Source: Porites lobata (taxonomy: Eukaryota > Cnidaria > Anthozoa > Scleractinia > Poritidae). From it: a stretch of 64,000 nt of DNA. Position numbers and translations under genes: made by a program. The stretch's first letter is position 1; the number at the start of each line of letters is the position of its first letter. The stretch is from assembly GCA_942486035.1 (NCBI GenBank), contig CALNXK010000093.1, positions 1,876,001 to 1,940,000 on the forward strand, given 5' to 3'. A model generated the notes under the pieces. That model was not told the origin of the DNA, searched no databases, and worked only from the letters and a program-made list of their open reading frames with translations. This document shows, piece by piece, positions 22,986-33,880 of the stretch.

Positions 22986-23269
22986 ACTCAAATTTCTTTT
23001 TTCGTGCTGTGAGTTATCTTTTCTATCATCCTAACCGAAAAAAAAAAAAACGTTTTCTCGATGTTCCAGCCAAAGGTGATCTAATAAAAGGTTAGAATAA
23101 CCAAAAAACAAAAAAAAAAGGCAGCTTTCATAAAACGTACAAACGTAAAACAAGTGTCGACCCTGCACCGACCCATAGGAACTCCTCTGATTTTTGATTT
23201 GGGTCGGAGGATACCTGAGACGTTGGCTAACAGGACGTTATCGAAACGAATCATGACGCCAAAAGTTTT

Positions 23270-23654
23270 CGTGAGCCGAACCTGATACATTGAATAAATT
23301 AAAGTACATGAAAAGTTCGGCGTCATGAATAAATTAGGAACGCCTGGTTCAATTTGACACAGATCAGCCGTTCTTTTCAATTCGCCAAGCCTGGCTGGGA
23401 ATTTCGCCTTTGGAGCGACTTTGGAACGGCTTTGAATCAGACGCCGAACTTTTCATGTATCGAACCTAATGCACAAATTATTTTACGTATTTTGTAAGCA
23501 GTTTGACCGAAATGAGCATTTTTAGCCTTTTGAATTTAGTTCAGCCGAAATTAAGATCGGCGTGTTTAAATCAATTCAGCTGGTCTAAATAATTGGGTCG
23601 GCCTTAATTTGAGTTAGGTTCGGCTCATGAAAAGTTGGGCGTCTAAACAGGGCC
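23270..23654. mobile_element. Probable Harbinger-type element, agacgccgaacttttcatg family
   Basis: The right end gttgggcgtctaaacagggcc is followed by taa and contains the subterminal motif ttaggttcggctcatgaaaa. Inverted relatives lie at 23435-23470 (cagacgccgaacttttcatg) and about 23270-23325. A cleaner member of the family is at 62187-62449. I could not fix the left end. Confidence 0.45.
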
Positions 23655-24582
23655 TAAGACGGCCCCTTTTGTCGCATCGAACAGTGCCAGTGCGAGTTAA
23701 CTGTATTGTAGTAGTGTTAAATTAATTTTGTTAGATGTATTATGTATAATCTCACAATACTTTCTAAACTATAAACAGAACTCGGGGGGAGGGGGGCAAT
23801 TATAAGAGGCTAATTGGATGGGGTCACATTTTCATATTTCAATATAGTTACTGGAATGGGTTCGCACATTTTCGGATTTTTTGGGATAAGACGTCTTCAT
23901 AATAACGGCTAGCAAACGTACCGGGATGTTTGTACTGTAGGTGAAAATTAAAGTGTTATTCATTCAGTTTTAAAAATATGGGTCAGTTCATTAAAATAGA
24001 AAGTGGCTAAGTCGGAATGGAAAGAATTAGATATTTGCCCAAAAGTGACTAAGGTGGGGACTATAATTTGTCACAAAATAGACTATAAAGGGGTAGGGGC
24101 TCTGAGAGGCCAACGCACATACCCAGCAAAACTTTACCCAAGTACCCCCCGGGAAACAGAACCTTAAATGAATCATTCGTTTTAACATTGAATGTTGCAG
24201 GAAGTACATTGGTCAAGTTTATACAGATAGTCTTGTCCATGATGAAAAAGCTCTTAAATTACTGGTTGACACTATTGGTCAGGTAAAGAGTTCAGTGACT
24301 TTTTGGTTATGATCTATTTAATTAATACACAATGAAATTGTTGCAAGCAAAAATTAAGAAGACGTGTACTTAAAGGAGGTCATGTCACGCTACATGCCAT
24401 TTTTTTTTCTTTGCATCAATTGAATTCTAAAAGTGACGGTCCAGGTTTGTTATTTTAGACATTATTTTATAAACATTGAAACTGGTTACTATGTGGATTG
24501 AAACTTAGTTTTGATGCCATGCCAGCAAAAATCACTAGAAAAGTATTGCCGTTAGTGCTCTCTGATGTAATTTGTTTGATTA
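23655..24582. other. Spacer between unit 1 and the foldback element
   Basis: No gene recognised. G-rich runs near 23780-23800 and low-complexity T runs; short frames only. Confidence 0.45.
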
Positions 24583-26186
24583 ATAGTAGTATAGGGCGCA
24601 TCGAATTATCCTTATTTTTTGGGGGGGAATCTCATTAAGGTGGGGGGGGGATAAATTAACGTCGCTGACGTCATAGGCTATTGTCCTCATCTCATGAATA
24701 AAATGCGGTGGATTTAATTAAGTATACTGGTATAACCGGTTTGACAGGTTTTAGTTATTTTCGGAAGATGATGTCATATGTATTCCGCGAGGCGTAATGT
24801 AATTATGCAAGTCCTATTTCCTGCTGCTGTGATTGTCCTAGTTCCGGTTCACTGACTTTTGGCGGGCAAATCGTGCATATTAATGACCGCAAAGACAAAC
24901 TAGCTCTTGTCCTATTTGCTGCTGCTGTGATTGTCCTAGTTCCGGTTCACTGACTTTTGGCGGGCAAAGACAAACTTGCTCTTTTTTTACACTGCAAACA
25001 ATGTTTTACTTACCCCTCTCCTTTTCACAATATTGTTATTTTCCTTCCTCAATTTTTTATTCCCATTTTTCCCTCCTCCTCCTCCTCCTCATTTTTATTG
25101 TTTTCCCTCCTCCTCCTCCTCCTCATTTCTATTGTTTTTCCCTCCTCCTCCTCCTCCTCCTCCTCCTCCTCCTCATTCTATTGTTTTCCCTCCTCCTCCT
25201 CCTCCTCCTCCTCCTCCTCCTCCTCATTTCTATTGTTTTTCTCCTCCTCCTCCTCCTCATTCTATTGTTTTTCCTCCTCCTCCTCCTCCTCCACCTCCTC
25301 ATTTCTATTGTTTTTCCTCCTCCTCATTTCTATTGTTTTCCTCCTCCTCCTCCTCCTCCTCCTCCTCCTCATTTTTATCGTTTTTCCTCGAAAAGGCCAA
25401 GAGGCTAAAATCAGGCCTTTAAGGCCAAACTCAAATGTGATGGTCTGATTTTAGCCTTTTGGCCTTTTCGAGGAAAAACGATAAAAATGAGGAGGAGAAG
25501 GAGGAGGGAAAACAATGAAAATGAGGAGGAGGAGGAGGAGGAGGAGGGAAAAACAATAGAAAGGAGGAGGAGGAGGAGGAGGAGGGAAAACAATAGAAAT
25601 GAGGAGGAGGTGGAGGTGAGGGAGGAGGAGGAGGAGGAGGGAAAACAATAAAAATGAGGAGGAGGAGGAGGAGGAGGGAAAAATGGGAATAAAAAATTGA
25701 GGAAGGAAAATAACAAAATTGTGAAAAGGAGAAGGGTAAGTAAAACATTGTTTGCAGTGTAAAAAAAGAGCAAGTTTGTCTTTGCCCTCATTAATATGCA
25801 CGATTTGCCCGCCAAAAGTCAGTGAACCGGAACTAGGACAATCACAGCAGCAGCAAATAGGACAAGAGCTAGTTTGTCTTTGCGGTCATTAATATGCACG
25901 ATTTGCCCGCCAAAAGTCAGTGAACCGGAACTAGGACAATCACAGCAGCAGGAAATAGGACTTGCATAATTACATTACGCCTCGCGGAATACATATGTTA
26001 TCATCTTCCGAAAATAACTAAAACCTGTCAATCCGGTTATACCAGTATACTTAATTAAATCCACCGCATTTTATTTATGAGATGAGGACAATAGCCTATG
26101 ACGTCAGCGACGTTAATTTATTCCCCCCACCTTAATGAGATTCCCCCCAAAAAATAAGGATAATTCGGTGCGCCCTATACTACTAT
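24583..26186. mobile_element. 1.6-kb palindromic foldback element with polypyrimidine arms
   Basis: Two arms of nearly 800 bp are reverse complements of each other, from atagtagtatagggcgca at the left to tgcgccctatactactat at the right, meeting at about 25410-25440. tta flanks both sides (24580-24582 and 26187-26189). Each arm carries aattaacgtcgctgacgtcat, two copies of a tgctgctgtgattgtcctag unit, and a (CTC)n or (GAG)n array interspersed with atttctattgtttttc. Arms differ by small indels and the number of CTC triplets. All long frames in this region are triplet-repeat by-products. Confidence 0.9.
25068..25388. repeat. (CCT)n polypyrimidine array of the left arm
   Basis: Runs of ctc/cct triplets separated by attctattgttttt spacers; the mirror (GAG)n array is at about 25485-25680. 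Mirror-symmetric polypyrimidine of this kind can form triplex DNA (general knowledge). Confidence 0.9.
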
Positions 26187-26275
26187 TTATATTTTCTTCA
26201 TCACTCTAAAGGAGCATTTTGTGTGTGGGTAAAAGAACTAAGTAACGACTGCAGCACAGAATTGGCCTAAAACAG

Positions 26276-26277
<2 letters not shown>

Positions 26278-26320
<43 letters not shown>

Positions 26321-26322
26321 AA
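26278..26322. repeat. (ATC)n microsatellite, LINE tail
   Basis: About 15 tandem atc/tca triplets on the plus strand, forming the 3' tail of the minus-strand LINE. Confidence 0.95.
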
Positions 26323-27570
26323 TCTTTATTTAAAAACACGGTAAATACATCAGGCATTAACAATTTAATATAAAGCTACAACTTAAATACGAAACTATGT
26401 ATACAGATTAATCTTCTATAATTTAAAATATTGCTAACTATTAAGGAAAAGTAAACTAAATTAAAGCCTGATTTACACGAATGCCGTGTCGGAATTAATT
26501 AAGAATCGTCGGAAATTAGTCAGAGATGTTGCTTGCCTAGCAGCTGAGAGTAGACTGTTCCAGAGGACTGCACCACTTTAGGCAAAGCTATTTTTGTAAC
26601 GGTTAGTACGTGGCAATGGTATTGCAAGCTTATTATCAGAATCGCGCAAATTGTAAGAAGTAATCACATCACTCCGTTGAATGAATTTCGAGGACAAATA
26701 ATTCGGTGCGAGGCCGTTTAAGGACTTGTAGACCATCTTTAGTTTTTGACGTCGAGTTTCTAAATTGTCCCAGCCTAATTCTTTAAGCAGTTGGTTGGCG
26801 TCAGCATCATAACTAGAATGGGTAAGGACGCGGACAGCACGATTTTGAAGTCTCTGTAATTTGTCAGATAATGTTTTGGCACAGTTACCCCAAACAACAC
26901 TACAATAGTCGAAGTGTGATTGAACTAACCCATGATAGATATTATCTAGAGTTGCAGGAGGAACACAGCGACTTATTCGTTTAATAGATCCAATACCAGA
27001 AGAGATTTTTTTAAATATAGCTTTGATATGATTACTCCATGTTAGATTTTCATCAATTAATACACCAAGAGACTTGGTAAAATCGACTCTGTTTAATTGT
27101 GTGCCATTAATTTCTAAGTTTGGGAGAACGGATAGACTATTCAATTTTTGTCTTGATCCGATTAACATAAATTCAGTTTTAGTCATATTGAGAGTCAATT
27201 TATTGGCAATGAGCCAATTGTTTATATTTAACAAGTCCTGATTTAAAGAAGCCTCAAGGGAGCAGATGTCATTGTCAGCATATGTTAGGTGAGTATCATC
27301 CGCGTACATTCTTGGTTGCGAGTTAGATAAACAATTAGGTAAGTCATTAATGTATAAGAGAAACAGCAAAGGCCCCAGTATTGTCCCCTGGGGAATCCCA
27401 CAAGTTAAAGTGCAGCTTTTAGAAAGGACACCATTGACAGAACATTTTTGCGTACGATTTTCTAAGTAAGAAGAAAGCAATTTGTAGGCAATTCCTTTGA
27501 CTCCATGTAAACATAGTTTGGATAATAGAATAGAGTGATCGACTGTGTCAAATGCCTTTTTTAGATCTAA
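26278..27570 (-). mobile_element. L2/CR1-type LINE, 3' part of ORF2 (split element, part 1)
   Basis: On the minus strand a frame of more than 300 codons reads the reverse transcriptase core: LDLKKAFDTVDHSILLSKL at its start, then GIPQGTILGPLLFLLYINDL, the catalytic YADDTHL, LIANKLTLNMTKTEF, and a C-terminal region with LQRLQNRAVRVLT and LNGLAPNYL. The 3' UTR ends in an (atg)n tail at 26278-26322. The ORF is open from 27570 to 26578. Upstream it is cut off by a DNA element; the missing N-terminal half continues at 30459-30960. The YADD and IPQG motifs identify a non-LTR reverse transcriptase. Confidence 0.9.
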
Positions 27571-30458
27571 TATATAGATTTAGCCAGGGCTAAAAGCGAA
27601 GCTCCCATTAATAAGTTTATATTTTAAAACAAACAATAAACTTGTAATCCACAAATCAGTTAACTTAAGGGCACATTCATGTGACTTTTGACGGAAAGGA
27701 TAAGCTATTTCAGAGTGAAACATCTCACATTGAGTTGATAGCCTAAATATATGTACACCCAAAAAATAGCAAACATCTTCTATCACATTCAAGAGCCATA
27801 ATGGCTCTTGATCACAGTAGATTTGGCCTCGAAAACAAATTCTTGAAAACAAATCAGGCCGCATTTTTTTGCGTTCGACAGGTTTTATACTTTACAAATT
27901 CTTGCCAACAAATCTGAGGGTGTGTAAACCAACTTTTTATACTTTTTATGCATCACATCTGAGGTGAAATAGTATTTTGTATCGTACAGACCTCGGGCAG
28001 AATACGGCATTTCACAATTTTTCAATGTTCGGGACGATCAATCGTGGGCTTTTAGCGAAACCGTTCAAAAAATTTCCAAAATCACTCATACGGCCAGCCG
28101 GTTCTCATTTTTAGTGCGAGCTGTCAGTGTGGTCAAGTGTTTGAATGAACTTTAATGGAGATACGCTTCAACATAATAACGAATTTATTATCATTATTTT
28201 TTGTTATTTAATGGTTCCAGTTATAACGATGTGTAATCTTGTACAGCGTTTGATACGCGCGACATTTCTAAGTACTCCTGCGAGCGATGTTCATGAACGA
28301 TGAAAACAAACACCACAGACAAGCGATTAAAATAGCAAGAGAGACTACTAACAATCAATAAGAGAAATATAATTCGGTAAAACATTTACAGAGACAACAA
28401 TTTTCATTCACGAAGACAAGTATTAAAGTGTCTCTAAAAATCCTGAGTGTTTAAGCTTAAAGCTTAATCAAAAAACCTAAAAATGGCCTTTTACCAACTT
28501 TTTCACCTGATTTTACATGAAATAGACAGATTTGGTTGTTTTATGCTGAAAAGTGGATTTTTTTCAAAAAGCTTGGTACTCTGCTTAACCCATTCGCTCC
28601 TGGAGATTTTGCCGAAAAACGCGTTTTGAAGCTAGTCGTGTGGTTTTCTGGTCACTGTCGTGCTATAAAGAGCTAAAACTTACCACAAACCGGCTTACAG
28701 GTCGTACACTTGGCGGCCTTCTGATCCAGATGCAAAATATCAGCTTACGAAGTTCGGGCATGCGCAGAAAGCAAAATTTCGACAGTTTTTGGGTTTAAAA
28801 GTGACACAGAAGTCTTGACTTTTACTTTTCGCTTTCTCTCCTCCCTTCTTTTTTCGCTTTTCTTGCCTCATTTTTTTTTCTCTTGCTGGGCATTTAGTAG
28901 GCTTCACTTTGGTGGGAAGAGTTTTTAGGAAAGCTTGTAGGATCTTAGGATTAGGTGAAAGGAAAGGTAGGTGGGTAATGGAACAAGATTTTCATGGAGA
29001 TTTTCAGGTCCTTGTCACGTGGTTTTTTGCTTCTTTCTCCGGTGTCCTTGACTGAATTGTGCTCATTCTGGTATGGTTTGAAAGATCTCTTCACCCTGCA
29101 CAAGTTAGCGAAGAAAGTTGTCCTTGACCGTTAAAACTGATGACGTCACAAAGGGTAGAAAGGACCTAGATCCGCACGGGCGGTTACGGGCGGTTCAGGG
29201 GCGAATGGGTTAAGCTTAAGTTTATTTTGTTTTACTTTCAGCCGGCCTCCCGGTGTTTGTTTTTTTTCAAAGATGAACTCTTCGAAACAAGAAAATCACT
29301 CAAAGTTTTCTTTCTACAGCCAAATTTATAACTAAATATTCTTAGGAACGTTTTTTTTTTCTAGTTGCCGTGAGAAAATATATCTGAAGGCCATTTAAAG
29401 TTCTGTAAGCTTATATCAAACCTGATACTAGATCAGATCATTGACTCAAATCTCAACAAACGTGCAAAAACTTGCCGCATAAACTGTGCTCGACTTCATG
29501 AAATTAGATATAACAAAAACAAACATCAAATACAATAATTACTCAGGCTTACCATTCGAGATTCAGTTCCTGAAAGATATCAAGGAAGGCCATAGTTGCT
29601 TGAGACTTTTAAACCCTCTTACGCATTGAGCAAGGTGAAAGACGAAAACGATGCCATCCGAAATCGGATTACTCAATTTTGACAAGCGACGCATTTCTCA
29701 ACCAAAAACCCAATAAACAAACCAGCCATGGATAACAGAAGACTCTTGATAGCAGCTGTATTTCATTTTGTACATCCAGTGGAAAAAGATTTAGACAGTT
29801 AAAAACATCACAAGTTGACACAAAACTCTGTCAGCTTTTGCTGTCAAAGTAAACAACTTTCAAGATGCTGCATAAATTTTCCGCATGAACTCACCTGTCA
29901 CATTTTGACCAATCAGAGTACAAAAATTGGACGTAGAGCGTGACCAACGCGTGACCATGGTAAGAAAAGGTCTTCCCCGCCTTTATTTTTAAAAAAGTGG
30001 CTGAATTTTCGCGTCCGAGGTCAGTTTGAAATCAAAATCTTGACAGTGCGGGGCCATAGTGACATAAACACAACATATTTCATATGAATCATTGGAAAAA
30101 ATAGACTTGAGCCTGCGATCATTTGAAACTGGTAATTTGTTAGCGGATAACTTCAAAAAAGTACTCGACCTCGATGGGTCGACACTTGAGCCCGCAGTAC
30201 GGTCAGGTGATACTGGTCAGCAGATATCCTGTTTTGACAGCTGTCAATTGATCACAATATTGATGTGCAATTAGTTTTCTATTGGGCTCCCAAACTAGCT
30301 AGAAAGTGTGAGAGTAAACATTGGTTTCCCTGTGGTGCGGACGGACGGTCGGGTGTACGGTCACGTGATTACCAATTTTCTCGGACGGGTAGATTACAAC
30401 ATTTCCTTAGCTATGGGGCTCCGTCCACGCGCGCGCTTCGCGCGCGGGTGGAGCTCCG
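27571..30458. mobile_element. 2.9-kb DNA element inserted in the LINE; copy A
   Basis: Starts tatatagatttagccagggc and ends gcgggtggagctccg. It is flanked by ctaa (27567-27570 and 30459-30462); removing the element and one ctaa restores the LINE frame. Copy B at 61041-63333 has the same ends, flanked by ctaa and ctat. The outer parts of both copies align closely (for example gatacggtcaggtgatactgg, written with g/c and a/g changes, and ttttgacagctgtcaattga). Short subterminal inversions aagcgaagctccc and tagcggagctcca are the only visible inverted repeat. No transposase was found. Confidence 0.8.
28589..29209. mobile_element. piggyBac-type MITE, TTAA-CCCATTCG ends
   Basis: cccattcgctcctg and caggggcgaatggg are a 14-bp inverted repeat with one mismatch, flanked on both sides by ttaa (28585-28588 and 29210-29213). 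CCC termini with a TTAA duplication fit piggyBac-derived elements. It is 621 bp, non-coding, and absent from copy B of the host element. Confidence 0.8.
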
Positions 30459-30960
30459 CTAAAAAGACAACAGCGTTAACATAGCCACGATCTATGTTAA
30501 AGGCCCAGTTACCAGTGGCTTCGCGCAAAGCGGTTACAGTTGAGTGAAAGGATCGAAAACCAGACTGATATTTTGACAAAATATTATTTTCGGATAAATA
30601 GGAAGAAACCTGATTATAAACTATTCTCTCGAGGACTTTTGCTATTGCTGAGATCACAGAAATTTAGCGATAATTGTTCATATCACTTCTATCGCCCTGC
30701 TTGAATATAGGCATAACTTTGGCTAATTTCCAGTCTTCAGGGAATGTGCCGGTAGTTAAACAGCAATTAAAAATAATCGAGATATATGGTGAAATAAGGT
30801 CAGCACATTCACGAATAAGCCGACTTGATAGCTTATCAAGACCAGCCCCTTTAGACTTATTTAGTTTATTCAGTAGTTTTAAAACCTGTCCACTATCAGT
30901 AGGGCGGAACTCGAATCTATTGTTAATGCCTTTGACATATTTCCGATGGCAGTGGTAATA
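30459..30960 (-). mobile_element. L2/CR1-type LINE, N-terminal RT part (split element, part 2)
   Basis: The minus strand encodes the first reverse transcriptase blocks: LNKLNKSKGAGLDKLSSRLI, TTGTFPEDWKLAKVMPIFK, then SVISAIAKVLERIVYNQV, YQSGFRSFHSTVTAL and GYVNAVVFL, which runs into the inserted DNA element. A TAA stands where the usual Pro of the PIS motif is expected (near 30665), so the ORF was already dead or has died since. The 5' end is truncated at about 30960. Confidence 0.88.
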
Positions 30961-31805
30961 ACCCGATGACCATGACGTAGCCCCTTTAATAAACAGACAA
31001 AATGTGCCATACCAATGGGATGTAAAACTTAACCCTTTTAATAAGTCATAAGAGTGACCACCATGAACTTTCTCCTAATTACAATATCAGCACAATCAAG
31101 GGAAATGGTTATGACAGTTTATAAAATTTTCACCAAAAACAGTGTGGAGAATTTGTATGTAGATATTGGGGCTTAAAGGGTAATTCTCATCGTAACAAAG
31201 ACGTAACTTACTATTTAAAACAGTTATGGCTTATTTGCTTGTACATGTATAACTGCTACAGTTCGCGATTCGTTTTTACCGGTATTTATGGCACTATAAC
31301 TGTTGTACCGTTTTCTAAATGTACGGAAACTGGTGAAGCAGCAGTAACAATTTTGTTACTTCTTCGAATCTTTCGTTGTGAAAACGTCGTGAACCAAACC
31401 ACGTGCTTAATTACCTTTAACGCTTTGGTGCGAGTTTCTCATCGTATGGTAAGTTTTTCAGAGCTCCTACAGCATTTGATCAGTTTCTACCCCGACAGTG
31501 ATTTAGTTTTTCTTTTGCCGAGGTTTTTACTAACAAGCTGAAGTTTTATTAAGCCATGATGAGATTGTGACTTGTTGTGTTGATCAAGAACGAGCTGAAG
31601 CAAGTCTGAGTCCCCATTAAAATTGTGTTTTCAACAATCTTCTTTTGTGTGCAAAGTGCAATTTGTCCCCTGGACAGACATAACACTGAAAATAAATAAA
31701 CCTTCAAGTTCCCAATTTTCTCATCGCACCAAGCGTGGGCTCATTATCCTGCACGTGTATTTTGTTTGTTTGTTTTTTTTTTTTTTCAGGAGAATGTTAT
31801 TTTAG
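30961..31805. other. Spacer, nothing recognised
   Basis: No domain or repeat end identified. Several short frames exist without recognisable composition. It ends in a strong polypyrimidine run (31765-31790) leading to an exon-like stretch. Confidence 0.4.
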
Positions 31806-31880
31806 GCAGTGACTACCCGTTTCCGCTACGGGCCAGGAAAACTCAACGAGGATGTGTACAAAGACGACCTGGAACTTAGG
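31806..31880 (+). CDS. Candidate internal exon of an unknown gene
   Basis: A 28-nt T-rich tract and ttattttag precede gcagtgactacc, and the stretch ends agg|gtaagag, a good donor. The enclosed 75 bp is open in phase 0 and reads AVTTRFRYGPGKLNEDVYKD and five more residues, a composition typical of coding sequence. No neighbouring exon was found on this strand, and the protein family is not recognised. It may be an exon of a gene outside the window or a captured or decayed fragment. Confidence 0.3.
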
Positions 31881-32007
31881 GTAAGAGAACAATCACATTC
31901 AGTTTCACGGGGTTTTTGCCCTTGATAAAACTTCGCCGTCGTCGTTGCTTAAACTCCTTATTGCTGTGATGCGGAAATTTTGCTTTTTATATCGAGGTTC
32001 TTTTCCA

Positions 32008-32083
32008 TACATTATACTATAATTGGGGAAGAAAATATCGTTCGTTATACCGAGGACTTCGTTATATCGAGGTTCCACTGTAC
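32008..32083. mobile_element. Relic Tigger/pogo-like end at the left edge of unit 2
   Basis: Contains cgttatatcgaggttccactgta, matching 8424-8478 in unit 1. The following gagaaataggcctcacccct segment is shared by both units. Confidence 0.5.
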
Positions 32084-33685
32084 GAAAGAGAATGAGAAAT
32101 AGGCCTCACCCCTCTCCCCAGGTTTTGACTTTTGTCCCAATTCGCTCATTCCCATCCCTTTGAATAAAGCACAATCCCCACCATCTCCCCCCCCCCCGCC
32201 AATTCTCTCTTGCAGAGGTTTAGTCCTACCCTGCTTTAGTATATTGTTCTACATGTACCTGGCAATTCAACAGTTATTCAACAAATATTTAAGGAGATCG
32301 AACAAAATGGTTCTCAATTAATTCCCTGTTATTTTGGAAAATAGGTGGAGTAATTGTTCAGGGGGGAGTGCATTTGCCCATCATCAAATGTCCTGTTCAT
32401 CATTCGATTCACAGACCCCTATTTTCGCAGAATTTCCCACTTGCGATAGAGAGAGATTCCGCACACGCTGGTTCAACAATCGAGGACAGTATACTTTGGC
32501 ACAAATCTGACTTTATTCTTCACAATTCAGCCTTACACGTTCCGTTCTACGATCAATTTCAATCTAACTAAATTCTACAAAAATGCTGCGTATATTAGCT
32601 AAGGAAGTCCACACCCAGATGGGTAATTCTGGCGTGGTCATAATAATCAAATGTGTTGCAAGTTCTTTGCTCACGTTTAACATTCGTGGGCACTGATTTC
32701 AGCTAATTTCCTATTAAGCGTGGGTTTACTTGACAATCATGGTGCTAATCCTTATCTGCGGTTAAGCTAGTAATACAACGTTGATTAATTCTAATTATCT
32801 TATCCCACGATATTTCCTGTTACAATCTAAACATCTGTTTTAGCGGTGGCGAGATAATGGCTTACTTTATCAACTACTGAAAATTTAATGAAATAAGAAA
32901 ATACAATCATGAGCATTCTAACGTTTCACAACACCTATTTTTCCGTAAGATCGTCGGGATCGAAGACTCTGCGTTACGGGCGGCCATCTTGGATAGGTAA
33001 AGCCCGACGCCCGCTCCCTCGGTTCATGTGTAACCGAGATAACCGTCCGTTCCGGTAAGCTAGCGCTCTATCCTGTCGATCTTAGGAAGAAATAGTGGAC
33101 TGTGAATAGTCTAACCTCAGATAAAAGCCTTTTAATTCAAAATCCATCTCTTGTTGTAGGATAAATTGTTAGGCGGAAATGCTCTAAGATTTCTTGGATT
33201 GAAAAGGTCGCAGTTTGACGAAGACCCTGGGGATAAAACGGATACAGTGGAAAGCTAATAATAGTGCAGGAGACTGAATAATTAAATGTTTTTTGTTAGT
33301 TATATAATGAAGTAGCTTTTAAAAGTAAACAGACTATTATGTCTGATAAATGCATTTAGAAGGAGGTTATTTATAGTGTCCTTTGTTTTTCGGCATCTTG
33401 GTGTCTTGGTTTTTCAAAAGAGCCTTACCGAAGGAAACAAGTCTAAACAGTGTTAATTATTGAAACAAGTTCTTATTTACTATTCTTGTACTTTATTTTA
33501 ATGACTATGATATACATGTGAATACGTTATTTAAAGCGTTTAAGGATGGCTTTAGAGTAAAAGTTAAAAAATATTTTTATTCAAGTGTAGAACGCAGTTG
33601 ATTTTAAGCGCATTGTTGCTCGATTAGCCTTGTTTCAGCTCAGTGAAGGTCAGTCTCGACCCTCAAACGGAAGTCATAAAGCAAA
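32084..33685. other. Unit 2 block homologous to 8.5-9.97 kb and 46.2-47.0 kb
   Basis: Shares with units 1 and 3 the attttt(c)cgtaagatcgtcgg, taaccgtccgttccggtaag, gataaattgttaggcggaaa and gccttaccgaaggaaacaag segments. Nothing coding is conserved across the three copies. Confidence 0.65.
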
Positions 33686-33880
33686 CAGTGGAACCCCGTC
33701 AATGCGACCACCGTTGGGCCATAAAATCCCAGTCGTAAAAATGAGGTGGTCGCTTTAACGGGTGATTTTCAAAAAGATAAAAATTAGAATAAGTCTTATT
33801 TCTACGTTTGAATCGAAAGAATATGGTCGTAATCACAAGGTGGTCGTCTAAACGGGTGTTCGTATTGCGGGGCTCCACTA
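33686..33880. mobile_element. Tigger/pogo-like MITE, unit 2 copy
   Basis: Left cagtggaaccccgtcaatg, right gttcgtattgcggggctccacta. Same position within the unit as 9975-10151 and 47004-47202. Confidence 0.7.

Larger units (their letters stand above)
17965..23011. mobile_element. 5.05-kb CACTA-like DNA element, CACAG...CTGTG ends
   Basis: The ends cacagcatgaaaa and (mirror) cacagcacgaaaa are inverted repeats flanked by a 3-bp duplication agt (17962-17964 and 23012-23014). The sister sequence in unit 2 (ggagagcaatctcttcc, about 40206) and unit 3 (about 60061) is uninterrupted, which proves the insertion and fixes its edges. Both subterminal regions are crowded with ctttacgc/gcgtaaag motifs in both orientations, a hallmark of CACTA/EnSpm-type elements, as is the 3-bp duplication. 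I found no transposase; internal frames are short. It is probably non-autonomous, and it carries at least two nested MITEs. Confidence 0.8.

Noticed and set aside
24957..25815. Long open frames of Ser, Pro, Leu and Phe on both strands
   Set aside because: They are translations of (CTC)n/(GAG)n arrays in a palindrome. All three frames are open together, and the composition follows the triplet.
27580..27864. 94-codon minus-strand frame at the left end of element copy A
   Set aside because: Copy B shares IYCDQEP and WLLNVIED but then shifts frame. Ancestral coding is possible, but two copies are too few to call it.
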